Positions 15,261-27,730 of a DNA stretch of 64,000 bases are shown in pieces. This DNA comes from Artemia franciscana (taxonomy: Eukaryota; Arthropoda; Branchiopoda; Anostraca; Artemiidae): NCBI RefSeq assembly GCF_032884065.1, contig NC_088866.1:29704440-29768439 (forward strand). The letters are read 5' to 3'. Within the stretch, counting starts at the first letter, position 1, and every line of letters starts with the position of its first letter. The notes beneath the pieces were generated by a model. That model did no database searches. It had not been told where the DNA came from and was given only the letters and a program-made list of their open reading frames with translations. The position numbers and the translations under genes are program-made.

Positions 15261-16223
15261 CAGGGTGACCCAAAAAGATTCGTACCTATATTTTATTCGA
15301 TAAAAAATTCATTTTTAAAAAAATATCCTTTCTGTTGCGGAACATAAAAGGTGAACCTTTGGATGATCGTTTGCAGCTATAAGTTGCCCCAAACATGTCT
15401 TGGACCAATCAGCAGAAGATATTCTCCCTGGAGACCTATTTTGTGACAGAATCATACCAGAGTGTACAAATTCAGTTTCGAAAACTTTTCAATTGTCGCA
15501 ACTTATTTTGCGATCTATTTTGGACGAATTTTTCCAAAATAGTTGTGGACTTATGTTCTAAAGCCACAGGGGGAACTTATTCAGTCTGGAAAAAGAGGAA
15601 AATATTGCCGCAGTGAGGGACTCAGTAGAATGCAACCCTAGGAAATCAGTGCATAGACGCAGCCAAGAACTACAGACAAAGGAGTGCAAGGACATGCAAG
15701 GAATGCAAGGACAGAAGAAAAAGTTGCTGCAGTAAGGGACTCAGTAGGACGCAGCCCTAGAAAATCAGTACATAGACACAGCCAAGAACTCGGAATGACA
15801 AGGGAGTCACTGTGGCGTGTTCTCACGTTTAATTGGACAGTGTAGTCCCTCACTACAGCAAAGTTTTCTTCTTTCCTTGCACTCTCTTTCCTGCCTGAAT
15901 AAGTTCCACCTGTGGCTTTAGAAATAAGTCCACTACCGTCTCATGCTCACTGAATTTCGTAACCCAAGTAACAATCGTGATTTTGGTGGAAAGTTGAGAC
16001 AATGGAAGTTTTCGAAACTGAATTTGTACGCTCTGGTATGATTTTGTCACAAAATAGATCTCCAGGCAGAACATCTGCTGATTGGTCCAAGATATTTTTG
16101 GGGTAACTATAGCTGCAAACGATCATCCAAAGGTTCACCTTTCATGTCCTGCAACAGAAAGGATATTTGTTAAAAAATGGATTTTTTATCGAATAAAATA
16201 TGGGTACGAATCTTGGGACGTGG
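15261..16223. mobile_element. Snapback (inverted-duplicate) mariner-like element
   Basis: It is flanked by TA at 15259-15260 and 16224-16225, the usual Tc1/mariner target duplication. The left end reads CAGGGTGACCCAAAAAGATT and the right end, reverse-complemented, CCACGTCCCAAGATTCGTAC; both continue into ATATTTTATTCGATAAAAAAT. The two arms (about 15261-15620 and 15845-16223) are inverted copies of the same 5' half of a transposase gene. Each encodes a helix-turn-helix-like N-terminus, FVTESYQSVQIQFRKL on the plus strand and FVTKSYQSVQIQFRKL on the minus. There is no catalytic DDE/D core, so it is non-autonomous. It interrupts the minus-strand LINE. Confidence 0.8.
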
Positions 16224-16225
16224 TA

Positions 16226-16800
16226 GCATGTAAAATCGCATTATCATTATTAAAAATCGGCTGTTCATCGTTTACCCCGGACGCGGTAGCAGATGTTTGC
16301 ATAATATTGAGCCTTTCTTATGATTTCAAGAAGGTAGTTTCTTGGCTAAATGGGTGGTGGCGGCAAGCAACTCCTCTCCATCGCCTTGAAGAGGCCGTGG
16401 TCCGTAATCTGGATCCTCCGCCATTCTGCAGTTGTCCTCCAATAGGGGATCCTCCCACGATGGTGTTCTGCTGCGCCATGCAATTCAATCCATTGCTGGG
16501 AGAAGGTGTGTAACTGACGGGACGTGTCGACACGCCGGTGGGCCCTGCTGAGTGTACATATGATGGGCCTTCTTCCTCCTCCGCTTGAATTTACAGCCCC
16601 CGGTTGAGGGAGCCCCAGTTTCAATTAAGGACCCCGAGGGACTGGGTCTCCCTTGGTTTTCGTCTCATACTGAATGGAGGTACCATACATATCTGTAGGG
16701 CGTTCCCCTATCCACCACCTGGGGACGCATGGAGTGGCCTGAGGGAGGCCTCTGCTGAGGTGCTCAGGTTTAGAGGCCAGTTTTACCATGGGGAAAACTA
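16226..16800 (-). mobile_element. 5' part of the interrupted LINE
   Basis: This GC-richer block lies beyond the mariner-like element. Its minus frames carry segments such as MAQQNTIVGGSPIGGQ and RTTASSRRWRGVACRHHP, of the kind found in the 5' region of RTE/CR1-like LINEs. Together with 13850-15258 it makes one element of about 2 kb, without a visible endonuclease domain. Confidence 0.55.
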
Positions 16801-18039
16801 AAAAATGAATTTTATTTGACTGATTTTGACTGAAATCATAACGAGCAATGAATTTTCTTTTTGGATTTATTTTGTATATTTGATCAGAATGATCTCTGAA
16901 AAGTTTTTTTTCAATAAATCTCTGCAATAGACTGTGAGACAAATAGTAGATAAGAATAGTTAATGTTATACATTATTGATTGCAGCGGTGATTCTGGTAG
17001 ATATTGAAACACAAAAGCAAAAGCGGGAAATTTTTATAGGTGAACACATAGCCTATATATATGTGTACATGATATTTAAAACAGTGTGTACATGAGGATG
17101 GAAAAAATAGATGTTTTGTATAAAAGACCCAAGGACCAGGCCTGCGAAAAAAGACAAAATAATTCTAAAGAACACAGGGTAACATCAATGTCACATTCTA
17201 CATTTCATTTTTACATAAATAAATATTTGACTTTAAGACAGGAAAATAGTTCCGAAACCCACCACTATGAACAGTTGCAAATTTAAAATTTTATCAACTG
17301 GTTATCTCTGCAGCTATCAATAAGTAACAGATTGTCAATTATAAAAGCCTGTTCAAAGTATTTATGAAAACTTAACATCAAACAAAGATAAATATATTTT
17401 TTTTAATCATCTATCTTAATTGAAGTATTTCAAATCTTGTTATAGTAGATGATTCAAAAGGGAAAAAAACTTGTCAAACCTGCTAAAGTCAAAACATGGC
17501 AGCATATTAGTAAGTAACCATATAAAGTTAAAGTAACGAGTGTTTAAAAGGATTGGCAATATCGCATAAAAGATAGAATATAAATTTTTTACGCTATTAT
17601 ATAACAGCAGGTGCAATTGGTTTAAGAAACAAAATTACTTTAAAATGTCTAAAACGCACACAACTAGAGGGAAAAAATCTCTTCACTAGTAGACTTTAAC
17701 AGGAATGATTATTAAACAACAGGGGCATGGGGAAGGAAATTATAATTAATGTGCTTGTACGTTTCATGAAGAGTTATGTGGAATGACAGACTATAATGAC
17801 TGCTGAGATCCTGGAGTGGGTGATCATAGATTTTCTTTTCTCTGTTAACAATAAAGTTTTCTTTTCAAGTAGTTACGCTTTGTATTTTGCATAGAATCCA
17901 GAATGAATTACTATTAAAATTTGGTGTATGGGAGAAAGGAATTGCTTATGATCCATATGCTTGTAGCTTATGTAATGAGTGGCAAAAGAGCCAAATTACA
18001 GGACTTTACAAAATGCCAACATTGCAAAAGCTAACCAAT
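16801..18039. other. AT-rich intron sequence
   Basis: No gene, RNA or clear repeat seen. The last 50 bases (ACAAAATGCCAACATTGCAAA near 18008) match the monomer of the minisatellite at 19300, suggesting that modular repeat copy 2 inserted into that array. Confidence 0.45.
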
Positions 18040-19291
18040 AACAAGAGCTAAGAGCTCATATGGCACTTGTGACGAGGCGAGAAGAGCTAAGAGCCGAGAG
18101 CTCACATGGTATGAGCTCTAGCAAAATTCTAAGAATCAATAGATTGATTTAAAAGGAAAATCAGAGGCTTACTGCCGGTCAGGATTTAAAATAAGAGCTC
18201 TGAGTCACGATGTCCTTCTAAATATCAAAATTCATTAAAATCCGATCACCCACTCGTAAGTTATAAATACCTCATTTTTTCTAATTTTTCCTCTCCCTTT
18301 AGCCCCCCCCCCCAAATGGTCGAATCTGGAAAAACGACTTTATCAAGTGTATTTGTGCAGCTTCCTGGCACGCCTACCAATTTGCATCGTCCTAGCACGC
18401 CCAGAAGCACCGAACTCGCCAAATTACTGAACCCCTCCCCCAACTCCCCCAAAGAGAGTGAATCCAGTACGGTTACGTCAATCACGTATCAAGGACATTT
18501 ACTTATTCTATCCACCAAGCTTCATCCCGATTCCTCCACTCCAAGCGTTTTCCAAGATTTACCCCTCCAACTCCCCCCCCCCAATGTCAACAGATCTGGT
18601 CGGGATTTGAAATAAGAGCTCTGAGACATGAATTCCTTCTAAATATCAAATTTCATTAAGATCCGGTCACTCGTTCTCAAGTTAAAAATACCTCAATTTT
18701 TCAAATTTTTACAAATTAACACCCCCCTCCCCCCGGATCCTCCAAAGAGAACGGATCTGTTCCAATTATGTCAATCAGGTATCTAGAACTTGTGCTTATT
18801 CTTCCCATCAAGTTTCATCCCGATCTCTTCACTCTCAGCGTTTTCCAAGATTTCTGTTTCCCTCCTCCAGCCCCCTATGTCCCCGGGTCCAATTCGAGTT
18901 TTTACCCCCCCCCCCCAATAGACCCCCCAATCACCCCGCCTCCCCAATAGAGTGGATCCGTTCCAATTATGTCAATCACATATCTAAGACTTCTGCTTTT
19001 TTTTTCCACCAAGTTTCATCCCGATCCCTCCAATCTAAGCGTTTTCCATGATTTTAGGTCCCCCCAATGTCAGCAGACCCGGTCGAGATTTAAAATAAGA
19101 GCTTTGAGACACGATATCCTTCTAAACTTCTATTTCTAATTTAACCTGGTCCGGTCCCTGATAAGCCTGCCAAATTTCATCGTCCTAGCTTACCTGGAAG
19201 TGTCTAAAGTAGCAAAACCGGGACCGACAGACAGACAGACCGACAGAATTTGCGATTGCTATATGTCACTTGGTTAGTACCAAGTGCCATA
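18040..19291 (-). mobile_element. Modular G-rich interspersed repeat, copy 2 (reverse orientation)
   Basis: Reverse complement of the element at 7203. It begins with AACAAGAGCTAAGAGCTCAT and ends with the hairpin CACTTGGTTAGTACCAAGTG at 19268-19287, just after the GACAGACAGAC tract. It has fewer internal units (about 1.25 kb in all). Open frames inside it (18316-18615, 18768-18950) arise from the repeat units and are not genes. Confidence 0.75.
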
Positions 19292-19299
19292 AAAACTAG

Positions 19300-19645
19300 A
19301 AATGCTACCCAATAAACACTACAAAATGCCAACGCTTCAAACACTACCCAATAATACTACAAAACATCGATAGTAAAAGCACTACCCAATAAACCCTAAA
19401 TTACCAACACCACAAACACTACCAAGTAAAAACTACAAATACTTCCCAGCAAATACTACAAAACACCAACACTTCAAACATTACTTTATAATGCTGCAAA
19501 ATATCAAGATTACAAACACTATCCAATAAAGTCTACAAAAAACCAACACTGCAAACACCACCCGGTAAATACTTCAAACATTACCCAGTAAACACTACAA
19601 AACACCAACACAACAAAGACTACCCAGTAAATACTATAAAATGCT
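19300..19645. repeat. Minisatellite, about 35-40-bp degenerate units
   Basis: Repeats of the theme CACTACCCAGTAAATACTAC followed by AAAACACCAACACTACAAA. A second block of the same monomer is at 20220-20350, and a stray unit lies at 18005-18040. Transposon insertions appear to have split the array. Confidence 0.8.
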
Positions 19646-20219
19646 TTAAAATAAATATATGCAAAAGAAAACTTTTAAAAACACATCAAAAATGTGAAAT
19701 TGATATCTACTCCCTTACGATTTCTGAGTATATTTCTGGTCCACGCCTTTATTATGAAAGTAAAGAATAAGATTAACCCCAAAATGAGCAGAATTTATTC
19801 CATACTGGAGGGGGATTGCCCCTTCCTTATCTAGACCTCCAACTCAAGGTAAAAAAAAAAAACTTCGGAGTGTTCTCATTAGATCAGAAATTGAGAGTTC
19901 TAGTCCTTTTATTGAAGTCCAAAGGGATTGGAGACCAACCAGCTGCATGGGGGTGATATTTTCTGGGGGGAGTGTTTTTTTAGTTTTTTTCTGGGGAGGG
20001 GTGTTTTTCGCGGGGCAATTTCCCGCAGGGTATAATTTCTGGGAGGGGGTAAACGCCGGCCACCAAAAAGGACAAGGAAATGCACAAAAAAGACCACTAA
20101 TATCTTTAGATACATCAAGCGAGGCATGCTCAATGCCGATAAAAACCAGAAAAGAACATATGAATAGGAATTGCAACCAGTCAAGTGAAGAAGAGAAGAG
20201 GAAAATCAATAATCACTAT
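19646..20219. other. Unique segment between identical 44-nt minisatellite copies
   Basis: The 44 nt at 19599-19642 are repeated exactly at 20220-20263, bracketing this 577-base stretch. It contains a G-rich patch (19950-20050) and chance frames on both strands. No transposon signature was recognised. Confidence 0.6.
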
Positions 20220-20350
20220 AAAACACCAACACAACAAAGACTACCCAGTAAATACTATAAAATACCAATACTATAAACGCTACCCATTGGACACCACAAA
20301 ATACCAAGACTGCAAACACTACTCAGTAATCACTACAAAATACAAAACAC
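20220..20350. repeat. Minisatellite, second block
   Basis: Three to four units of the CTACCCAGTAAATACTATAA monomer, continuing the array at 19300-19645. Confidence 0.75.
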
Positions 20351-22679
20351 CAAAGAACATACAGGATATTTTCCCCAAACCAGAAAAATCAAAATCAGTA
20401 ATGTATCTTCTCCAATTTTTCCAACTATTTGTTGTATTATATGCACTAGAGTTTTTGAAAAAAGGGGGAGGGGATAAAAAAACTTCAGAACGCTCATCTC
20501 CACAGTTACGAAACTAAATGAGCTACGTAATGCGCAGTGTTCAATTGTCAGTTTATCTTCACTACTAGGATGAAGTCGAATAAACATTTTATCTGAATAG
20601 ACATTGCTCCTTTGAATAGAAAGAAAACGCAGAAGAAATTGATACCAAATTAGCAATGAGGTGTTGTATAAGACAATATGGCTACACAGATCACACTGGG
20701 TATCATCAATAAAAATTTTGCAGAAAACATGTCGTGCATTTGTTGCAGAAACAAATCCACGCCCTTTTTCAACTGGGGCATTTTAGGCTTAGGTTTAAGG
20801 TTGACAAAACGCCTTACGTACATAAATCCTAATGCAAATTGCTTATCCTTTCATTAAGGAAAAAAGTATGTATCGAATATATGTTTATATTATAGGGGTT
20901 GACCCTCAAATAGGATCGAATTGGGTTGCAAAAGATCCTTTGAACGAACATTTTAGTTCTAGCACCTCTTCTAAGTAAAAAAAAAGATGTTACTGCATCA
21001 ACGTACCAATCTGGGCTATTTTATTCCATAAAAATGTGATTGTGGCCCAGATAGGGGCCAAAATGTTTCATTGGAAAAGTTTGAAGATACGCAATTGGCT
21101 TAAAACTACCAAAAAGCTATATTTATATAGACTTCCAGTCTCGCAAACCATACTAGCGCGTGGGTATTTATCCCCAAAGCGTATATGCAATCTATAAGAA
21201 ATGAACAGATATTATACGGACAGTTTATCCAATAAAACCCAAGGCTAAAGACGATTGTATACATAGATCCAAAGTATTAGGCTGAAACTTAGGAGTAATT
21301 CAGGGGAGAGGATACCAGATGCGTTTACTGAATCAAAATGTCTTTTCTGCCAAGGACAGCTTGGTATTCACTTAGTTGAGATGCATTATGTTCAGGAAAT
21401 TTTAACTGAAAGGGAATTCTTGTACCCCCTTTTACCTCTTGTTTCCTTCCCTAACTCAGACCCAAGGCCGTATCCAGGGGTGCTACCAGTTTTGACCCCC
21501 CCCCCCCCAAAAAAAAAGAGAAAAATATCCGAATCGTAATACATTGCAAAAAGGATATAAAGAAGTTTTTGGTGGTTTATTTAATTTTCTTTTGCGACCC
21601 CCTTTCCTGAACAAAAATCCTTGATTTACCCTTGCTCACTCTCACGAATATGCATGGTCTAATTGACCTTTTAACAATTATAGCAGGTTCAGAGCAGAAA
21701 ATCGGATAAGCTAATTAATTATTTCAATCCATAAAAATATCGAAAAATTCAATCAGCTGTACCAACTATAAATGTATTAGATTTAAATAATGCATCTCAA
21801 ATATCATAATCCAAGTCTCTGTAATCGAAAGTGCAAAAAAAGTGGTAACACCTGTTGGGGTCAAACAATGACAGTCTTTTTGCAATAGAATCATGCCGAA
21901 TAGAAATAGTTATAGCTCACAGAGATTTGAATGCTTCATCTGAGGCAGCAATCATCTATCTGAAGAATGGGTTTTTTAAAGTATTAAAATCAAGGGTTTT
22001 TCAGTTTTTGGGTTTTTATTCTCATTCCTGCCACTAACAAGCGAAGCAATTCATGAAAATTCAGGCGGAAAGAGGCAAGGATTATTTTTCCCATTTCTTA
22101 CTCAGATGCAAAAACTATTTTTCAAATTGTAGGAGGGGGGCAGTTTTTTTTTAATCTAGGATGAGGGTTTGCATAAAATCAAAGTTGAAAACTAGGTAGT
22201 TTTTTTTTCAAATGAAAACCGAAATTTTTTTCCAAAATCTAGTCCTTGTTATAAAATAAAATCCTTGTTAAAAATTAGGGGGAATAGACAACCTCTCCTT
22301 CCTCCCTCCCAACTGATGCCTCTGGAACCTAATCCGAAGCAAATATATCAATTGGAGGAATAACTGCAATCTAGTATTGAGGCTACCTCGGTCCATAGTA
22401 ACAGGAACTTATGAAACGATTTTTCAAAAATATATCTAGAGATAACAAATTACCACTCGGAACTGATTTCGGAATGGTAACTATTATTTTGCTTAATCAG
22501 AATAGTAGAAGTTTATCGCAAAACCAAATTTACAGAACTTTTGAAAAAAGAGCTTGAAAGAGCTCGGAAATGGCAGTGGTTTCGAAATGATAAGAGTACC
22601 ATTGGAATAATCATGGTAAAATACACTGCAGAGAAGAATTATAGTCCCCTACCTTGAACAACAGGGGAAACCCCCTTTT
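20351..22679. other. AT-rich intron sequence, no clear feature
   Basis: Short frames only. A C-rich and A-rich junction lies near 21500 (run of C then A) next to a short patch beginning GTATCCAGGGGTGCTACCAG, which may be an old repeat edge. Nothing else is supported. Confidence 0.4.
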
Positions 22680-24543
22680 TATGGCATTTGGTATTGACCA
22701 AGTGACATATAGCAATCGCAAATTCTGTCGGTCTGTCTGTCGGTCCCGGTTTTGCTACTTTAGGCACTTCCAGGTAAGCTAGGACGATGAAAACTGGCAG
22801 GCGTATCAGGGACCGGACCAGATTAAATTAGAAATAGTCGTTTTCCCGATTTGACCTATGGGGGGAGTGGGGGGCCCGTTAATTCGAAAAAATAGAATAA
22901 TTGAAGTACTTTTAACACGAACGGTTGATCAGATCTTAATGAAATTTGATGTTTGGAAGGATATCGTGTCCCAGAGCTGTTATTTTAAATCCCGACCGGA
23001 TCTGGTGACATTAGGGGGGGAGGATTTGGGAGGGGGAAACCTAAAATCTTGGAAAACACTTAGAGTGGAGGGATCGGGATGAAACTTGGTGGGAAAAATA
23101 AACACACGTCCTAGATACATGATTGACATAACCGGAACGAATCCGCTCTCTTTGGGGTAGTTTGGGGGGGTTAATTCTGAAAAATTAGAAAAAATGAAGT
23201 ATATTAACTTACGAACGGGTGATCGGATCTCAATTAAATTTGATATTTAGAAGGATATCGTATCTCAGAGCTCTTATTTTAAATCTCGACCGGATCTGGT
23301 GGCATTGAGGGGGAGGGGAACCTAAAATTTTGGAAAACACTTAGACTGGAGGGATCGGGATGAAACTTGGTGGGAAAAATAAGCAGAAGTCTTAGATACG
23401 CGATTTACATAATTGGAACGGATCTGCTCTATTGGGGGGGGGGGGTTAATTCTGAAAGAATTGAAAAAATGACGTATTTTCAACTTACGAAGGAGTGATC
23501 AGATCTTCATGAAACTTCATATTTAGAAGGACCTCGTAACTCAGATCTCTTATTTCAAATCTCAATCGGATCCAGCGTCATGGGGGGGGGGGGCAGCTGG
23601 GGAGACCAGAAATCTTAGAAAATACTTACAGCGGAGAAATCAGGATGAAACTAGATGGGAAGAATAAAAACCTGTCTAAGATACGTCACTGACATAACCG
23701 GACCGGATCTGCTCTTTATGGTGGAGTTGAGGGGGGGGTAATTTTGAAAATTGAGGTATTTGTACCTTACGAAAGGGTGACCAGATCTTAATGAAATTTG
23801 ATATTTAGAAGGATCTAAAGCTCTAATTTTATATTCCGACCAGATCCTGTGACATTGGGGGGAGCTGGAGGGGGGGACCGAAATTCTGGGACAAAGTGAA
23901 AATTGGGGTATTTTTATATTACAAATAGATGACCGGATCTTAATGAAATTTGATATTTAGAAGGAATTTATGTCTCATAGCTCTTATTTCAAATCCCGAC
24001 CAGATCTTTTGACATTGGGGGGAGTTGGAGGGGAAAATCTTGGAAAACACTTGGAGTGGAGGAATCGGGATGAAGCTTGGTGGATAGAATAAGCAAATGT
24101 CCTTGATACGTGATTGACGTAACCGTACTGTATTCGATCTCTTTGTTTGAGTTGGGGGGAGGGGTTCAGTGATTTGGCGAGTTTGGTGCTTCTGGACATG
24201 CTAGGACGATGAAAATTGGTAGGCGTGTCAGGGAGCTGCACAAATTGACTTGATAAAGTCGTTTTCCCAGATTCGACCATCTGGGGGGCTAAAGGGAGAA
24301 GAAAAATGAGGTATTTGTAACTTACGAGTGGGTGATCGGATCTTAATGAATTCTGATGTTTAGAAGGACATCGTGACTCAGAGTTCTTATTTTAAATCCT
24401 GACCGGCATTAAGCCTCTGATTTTCCTTTTAAATCAATCTATTGATTCTTAGAATTTTGTTAGAGCTCATACCATATGAGCTCTTGGCTCTTAGCTCTTC
24501 TTGCCTCGTCACAAGTGCCATACGAGCTCTTAGCTCTTGTTTA
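22680..24543 (+). mobile_element. Modular G-rich interspersed repeat, copy 3
   Basis: Same layout as copy 1. The start is ATGGCATTTGGTATTGACCA, with a slightly decayed hairpin stem, then the GTCTGTCTGTCGGTCCCGG tract. The roughly 280-bp units follow (GGGATGAAAC at 23076 and 23357). The end module has GGTTCAGTGATTTGGCGAGT and CTTAGCTCTTCTTGCCTCGT. It has the same orientation as copy 1 and is inverted relative to copy 2. Confidence 0.75.
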
Positions 24544-24559
24544 CATGGATAAAACTGAC

Positions 24560-25560
24560 GTCTCTTATTTTTACTGTTTTTTTTTTCTACTAATGCCAGC
24601 TGGGTGCTGTAACATTGTAGAGAGATGTTTAAGGGCTCATTTAAAAGCTACTAATCACATCTACATGCTTTTATAAATTATTCTCAGTAATATCATTTTT
24701 AAGTGCTACTAAGCAACAGAATTGGCACTTGTTGATCTCGAGCAAAAAGGCTGAGAAGAATAAAAGAGCATTCTATAATTTCAATGGCAAAAAACTTAAC
24801 CAGGAGTATAGAATCCCCCTCTTTTATATTCCCCCTCCGAGCCCATTTAGTAAGTTTCGCAAATGGTTTTATGGGCAAATTTATGGGCTTTTTGTAAATT
24901 TGTCTTAATAACACCATCGTGAAGTGCCAAATGGCAGTTTATGGGGTCATTTATGGTTTAAAAGGCTGAGAAGCATAAAAGCTATACCATTAGGCTATAA
25001 TTTTCGTGTCAAAAACCCTTAACTTGTAATAACAACTCCTCCTCTTGTCTATTGCCCCTTTCAGTCCCCTCAGCAAGAATAAACTAAAAATCACGTTTTG
25101 AAAAAACGACGAAATGAAAAAAAAATCAATCTGATTTTGGAATAACAACAGTTATCTATGTTCATCTTAACAGAAAAAGTTAATGTCGTAAATAATTTTT
25201 CGGAAATTTCGAAAGAAATTGAAACACTGATGTGTTTATTTTTTATACTTTGTATTTCTCCAGCCAGAATAGGGCGCCAACACTTGGCAGAAATCTTTCT
25301 AAGAGCTCATTTGGCAGTTAATACTTATATCTGTATTATTAGTGCAAATTTAAAGTGTAAGTTGGCGTATAGCACAAAAAATGTGACTTGTTATGTCATT
25401 TTCTAAGTAGACAGGCGTGGAAGCATAAAATATGTGCGATTGGAACCTCCAAGGTGTAAGATCCTCAACCTGGTGGCCGTTCGGGCAGGGGGAGCTACCC
25501 CCCTTCCAGTTTTTCTGACATCTGGCATTCAGTTCCTTTTATTTTATATTTTTACTCTCC
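24560..25560 (+). repeat. Diverged tandem units of roughly 300 bp
   Basis: Phrases recur through the stretch: GGCTGAGAAGAATAAAAG near 24750 and GGCTGAGAAGCATAAAAG near 24964, with a weaker GGCGTGGAAGCATAAAAT near 25415; and GGGCTCATTTAAAAGC near 24635 and GAGCTCATTTGGCAG near 25303. No coding potential is evident. Confidence 0.5.
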
Positions 25561-26729
25561 TGTGTTATGTATTTCCCCCCCCCCTCAGATTATGATGCCT
25601 AAAACCACTAGTGCTTTAACCGGACGCTTAGAATACTCCTGTTGGATGCTCCACTTATTAGTCCTTTTAGAAAATGGAAATTAAAAAACAAGTCTTGTAA
25701 AAAACAGCCTAGTTACAATATCTTCAATCTAAATCATTGCTTATTCAGGAATTAGCTGAAATAAGCACAAACAAATACTATTTGTGTTTATCCTGCACTA
25801 AAATTGTAAAAACTCATTTTTGGGAATTCTGAAAAAACAAGCTTGAAATTCTTATGCCTATTTTTATTTTAGATATATTTTCTTTTTCTCCAGCACTTGT
25901 GGACCATGGGATATCGTAGCAGTGTCCCACCCGATCGAGGCGTGCAAAAATTGCTCACTGTTTTCGACGTCACCTACGCCATTCGATGCGATGAGGGCAC
26001 TGTTCTTTTGAATTCGGGAGATTTTCTTGTTTTAACCTTGTATTTTTCATAATAATATGATTTCAATGGGCTCTTTTCCTAAAATTTAATAAGTTCAAAA
26101 GTCTAAAAAGCAAAAATAATTAAAGTATACTTTCTTTTTAGAAGCTGAGAATTTTTTTTTTTTTTTTGCAGCATTGTATCTGGGAAATTGCAAGAGAAAA
26201 GCTTGACAACCGTAATGTTTTTATCCAAAAAACACGAAATAAAGTTATGTGTTCTGCCCAGGTTAGGTCACTACTACCCTGTATGTAATACCCTGTGTAG
26301 TACACACAGGCAGTAACGAAGGGTTCTTTCACGGAGGTTGGGGGGGGTTGTAAATGGTAAAAGGCAAATTTTATTCGATTGCTTTAATGATAAGTGCTTA
26401 GAAATTTGGAAAATTGAAGGATTTGGGGGGGGCCTCGAGACCCTTCCGCTAGGTACATCCTTGAAGGAACACAGCCCACTTTTGTACGAGATTTAAGTCA
26501 CCTTTCGGAAGGAAAAGAGTATCATAGTGCTATTTTGGAAGACCCGACCCCCGGCCTCAGAAAAAAGTATTTTAGGTGTTGATTTATAAATGGGCAATAT
26601 CTTTTGGTTATCCTGTCTTCCTGGTTTCTGGAGGAAACAAATCAATATGAAGAACTGTCAAGTTGTAAGGAATTACAGAAACGTGCTGTTACAGTTATGT
26701 AAGATAAATAGTATCGTAATATTTTTTAG
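25561..26729. other. Intron sequence upstream of exon at 26730
   Basis: Mostly AT-rich. A GC-richer patch at 25890-26035 contains a 54-codon open stretch after a TTTCTCCAG acceptor-like site, but it does not fit the phase of the surrounding exons. The last bases, AATATTTTTTAG, are the acceptor of the next exon. Confidence 0.45.
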
Positions 26730-26902
26730 GGGAACTTGAAACTGAACAGCAGCCTAAGCTTACAAGAACGAAATTGAAACGAACAGAAATTCATCCAAGC
26801 ATCTTGGGTGAAATCGACTCCGAATTTTTGGACAAAATCCTTGACTTGTCAATTGTTGATGCCGGACTAAGTTTCGCATACTTAGTTTATACTAGTTTCA
26901 AG
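26730..26902 (+). CDS. Coding exon with start of a PAT (perilipin)-like domain (exon D)
   Basis: The acceptor is ATTTTTTAG and the donor AAG|GTGAGC. It has 173 nt: two bases completing a Trp codon with exon C, then 57 codons. The basic linker QQPKLTRTKLKRTEIHPS is followed by FLDKILDLSIVDAGLSFAYL and VYTSFK. The spacing of V/I-L-x-L-x-I/V, a run of small and hydrophobic residues, then V-Y-x-x-x-K is how the PAT domain of perilipins and insect Lsd proteins begins, as I remember that family. These proteins coat lipid droplets and control lipase access. It ends at phase 0, joining the exon at 28719. The family assignment is inference. Confidence 0.7.
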
Positions 26903-27717
26903 GTGAGCTGAATTTTTTGTTTTCGTTTTTTATATTAAGTTTTAATTTGCATTTCTTATTTGTGTTTAAGGATGCTTGATTCTTAATAAAAACAAAATGT
27001 AATGAACATAGGTGTTGTCTTAATGCCCATTTAATTGTCCATTATGTATGCAGGACTAAATTCGTGTACTTTGTTTTTACTAGTCAATGGGGCCAATTAG
27101 GAGGGGGGTACGTCTTCCCCCTCCCAGTTCTTACAAATTGACACCACTGATAATAGTTTGAAGGTAAGTTACACATTATAGTGATTAAATTGTAATTAAA
27201 CTGCATTTATATCAATGATTTTGTTTTGATATTAGACTATTTTATTTCGTTTCCAGGATTGAAAGAGTATGGAACACTGATGAGTCTCTGAGAAAAAGCT
27301 ACCCCTCTTTTCCTCACCTGGCAGACTTCTAAAAAAAAACAACAGAAAACAATATGTTTTGCTGCAATTATTTTTTGTTTCTTTTAACATTTTCTTGTAT
27401 TGGCTCTTAGATACGAGCTAAAAGAACTGTTTTTTTCTGGATCGAAATAAACCCAATCCTTCTAATTTTATTCTGGGAGGAATAGTTTTCTGATGGCACG
27501 ACGCAAGTTTGACTTTCGATACCCTTATGCACATATCTGCTTTGCTGTAACTACTGAAAGGGTTGTCCATCCTTAGATCATTAGGTCGTCATTAGGTCAT
27601 TCATTAAAAATGTGTCCTCGGGTCTTAATATCTGCATCAACATAAATGATAGCAATCAAGAAAAAAATAATTGTGATCCGTTTCAGGAAATAAGAAAACA
27701 GTAGGTAGTCCTCGTTT
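26903..27717. other. Short intron segment before a LINE insertion
   Basis: Donor GTGAGCTG, then AT-rich sequence with no feature recognised. Confidence 0.5.
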
Positions 27718-27730
27718 AGTACTCTTGCTT

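Noticed and set aside
18316-18950. Open frames of 99 and 60 codons
   Set aside because: They lie entirely inside modular repeat copy 2, and the same sequence recurs in the other copies without conserved frames.
19844-20276. Overlapping frames on both strands (up to 121 codons)
   Set aside because: Low-complexity G-rich and lysine-rich translations, no start context, no family resemblance.
25890-26038. GC-richer 54-codon open stretch after an acceptor-like site (MGYRSSVPPDRGVQKLLTVF)
   Set aside because: In the phase delivered by the exon at 12629 it stops after eight codons, and no donor follows. Not supported as an exon.
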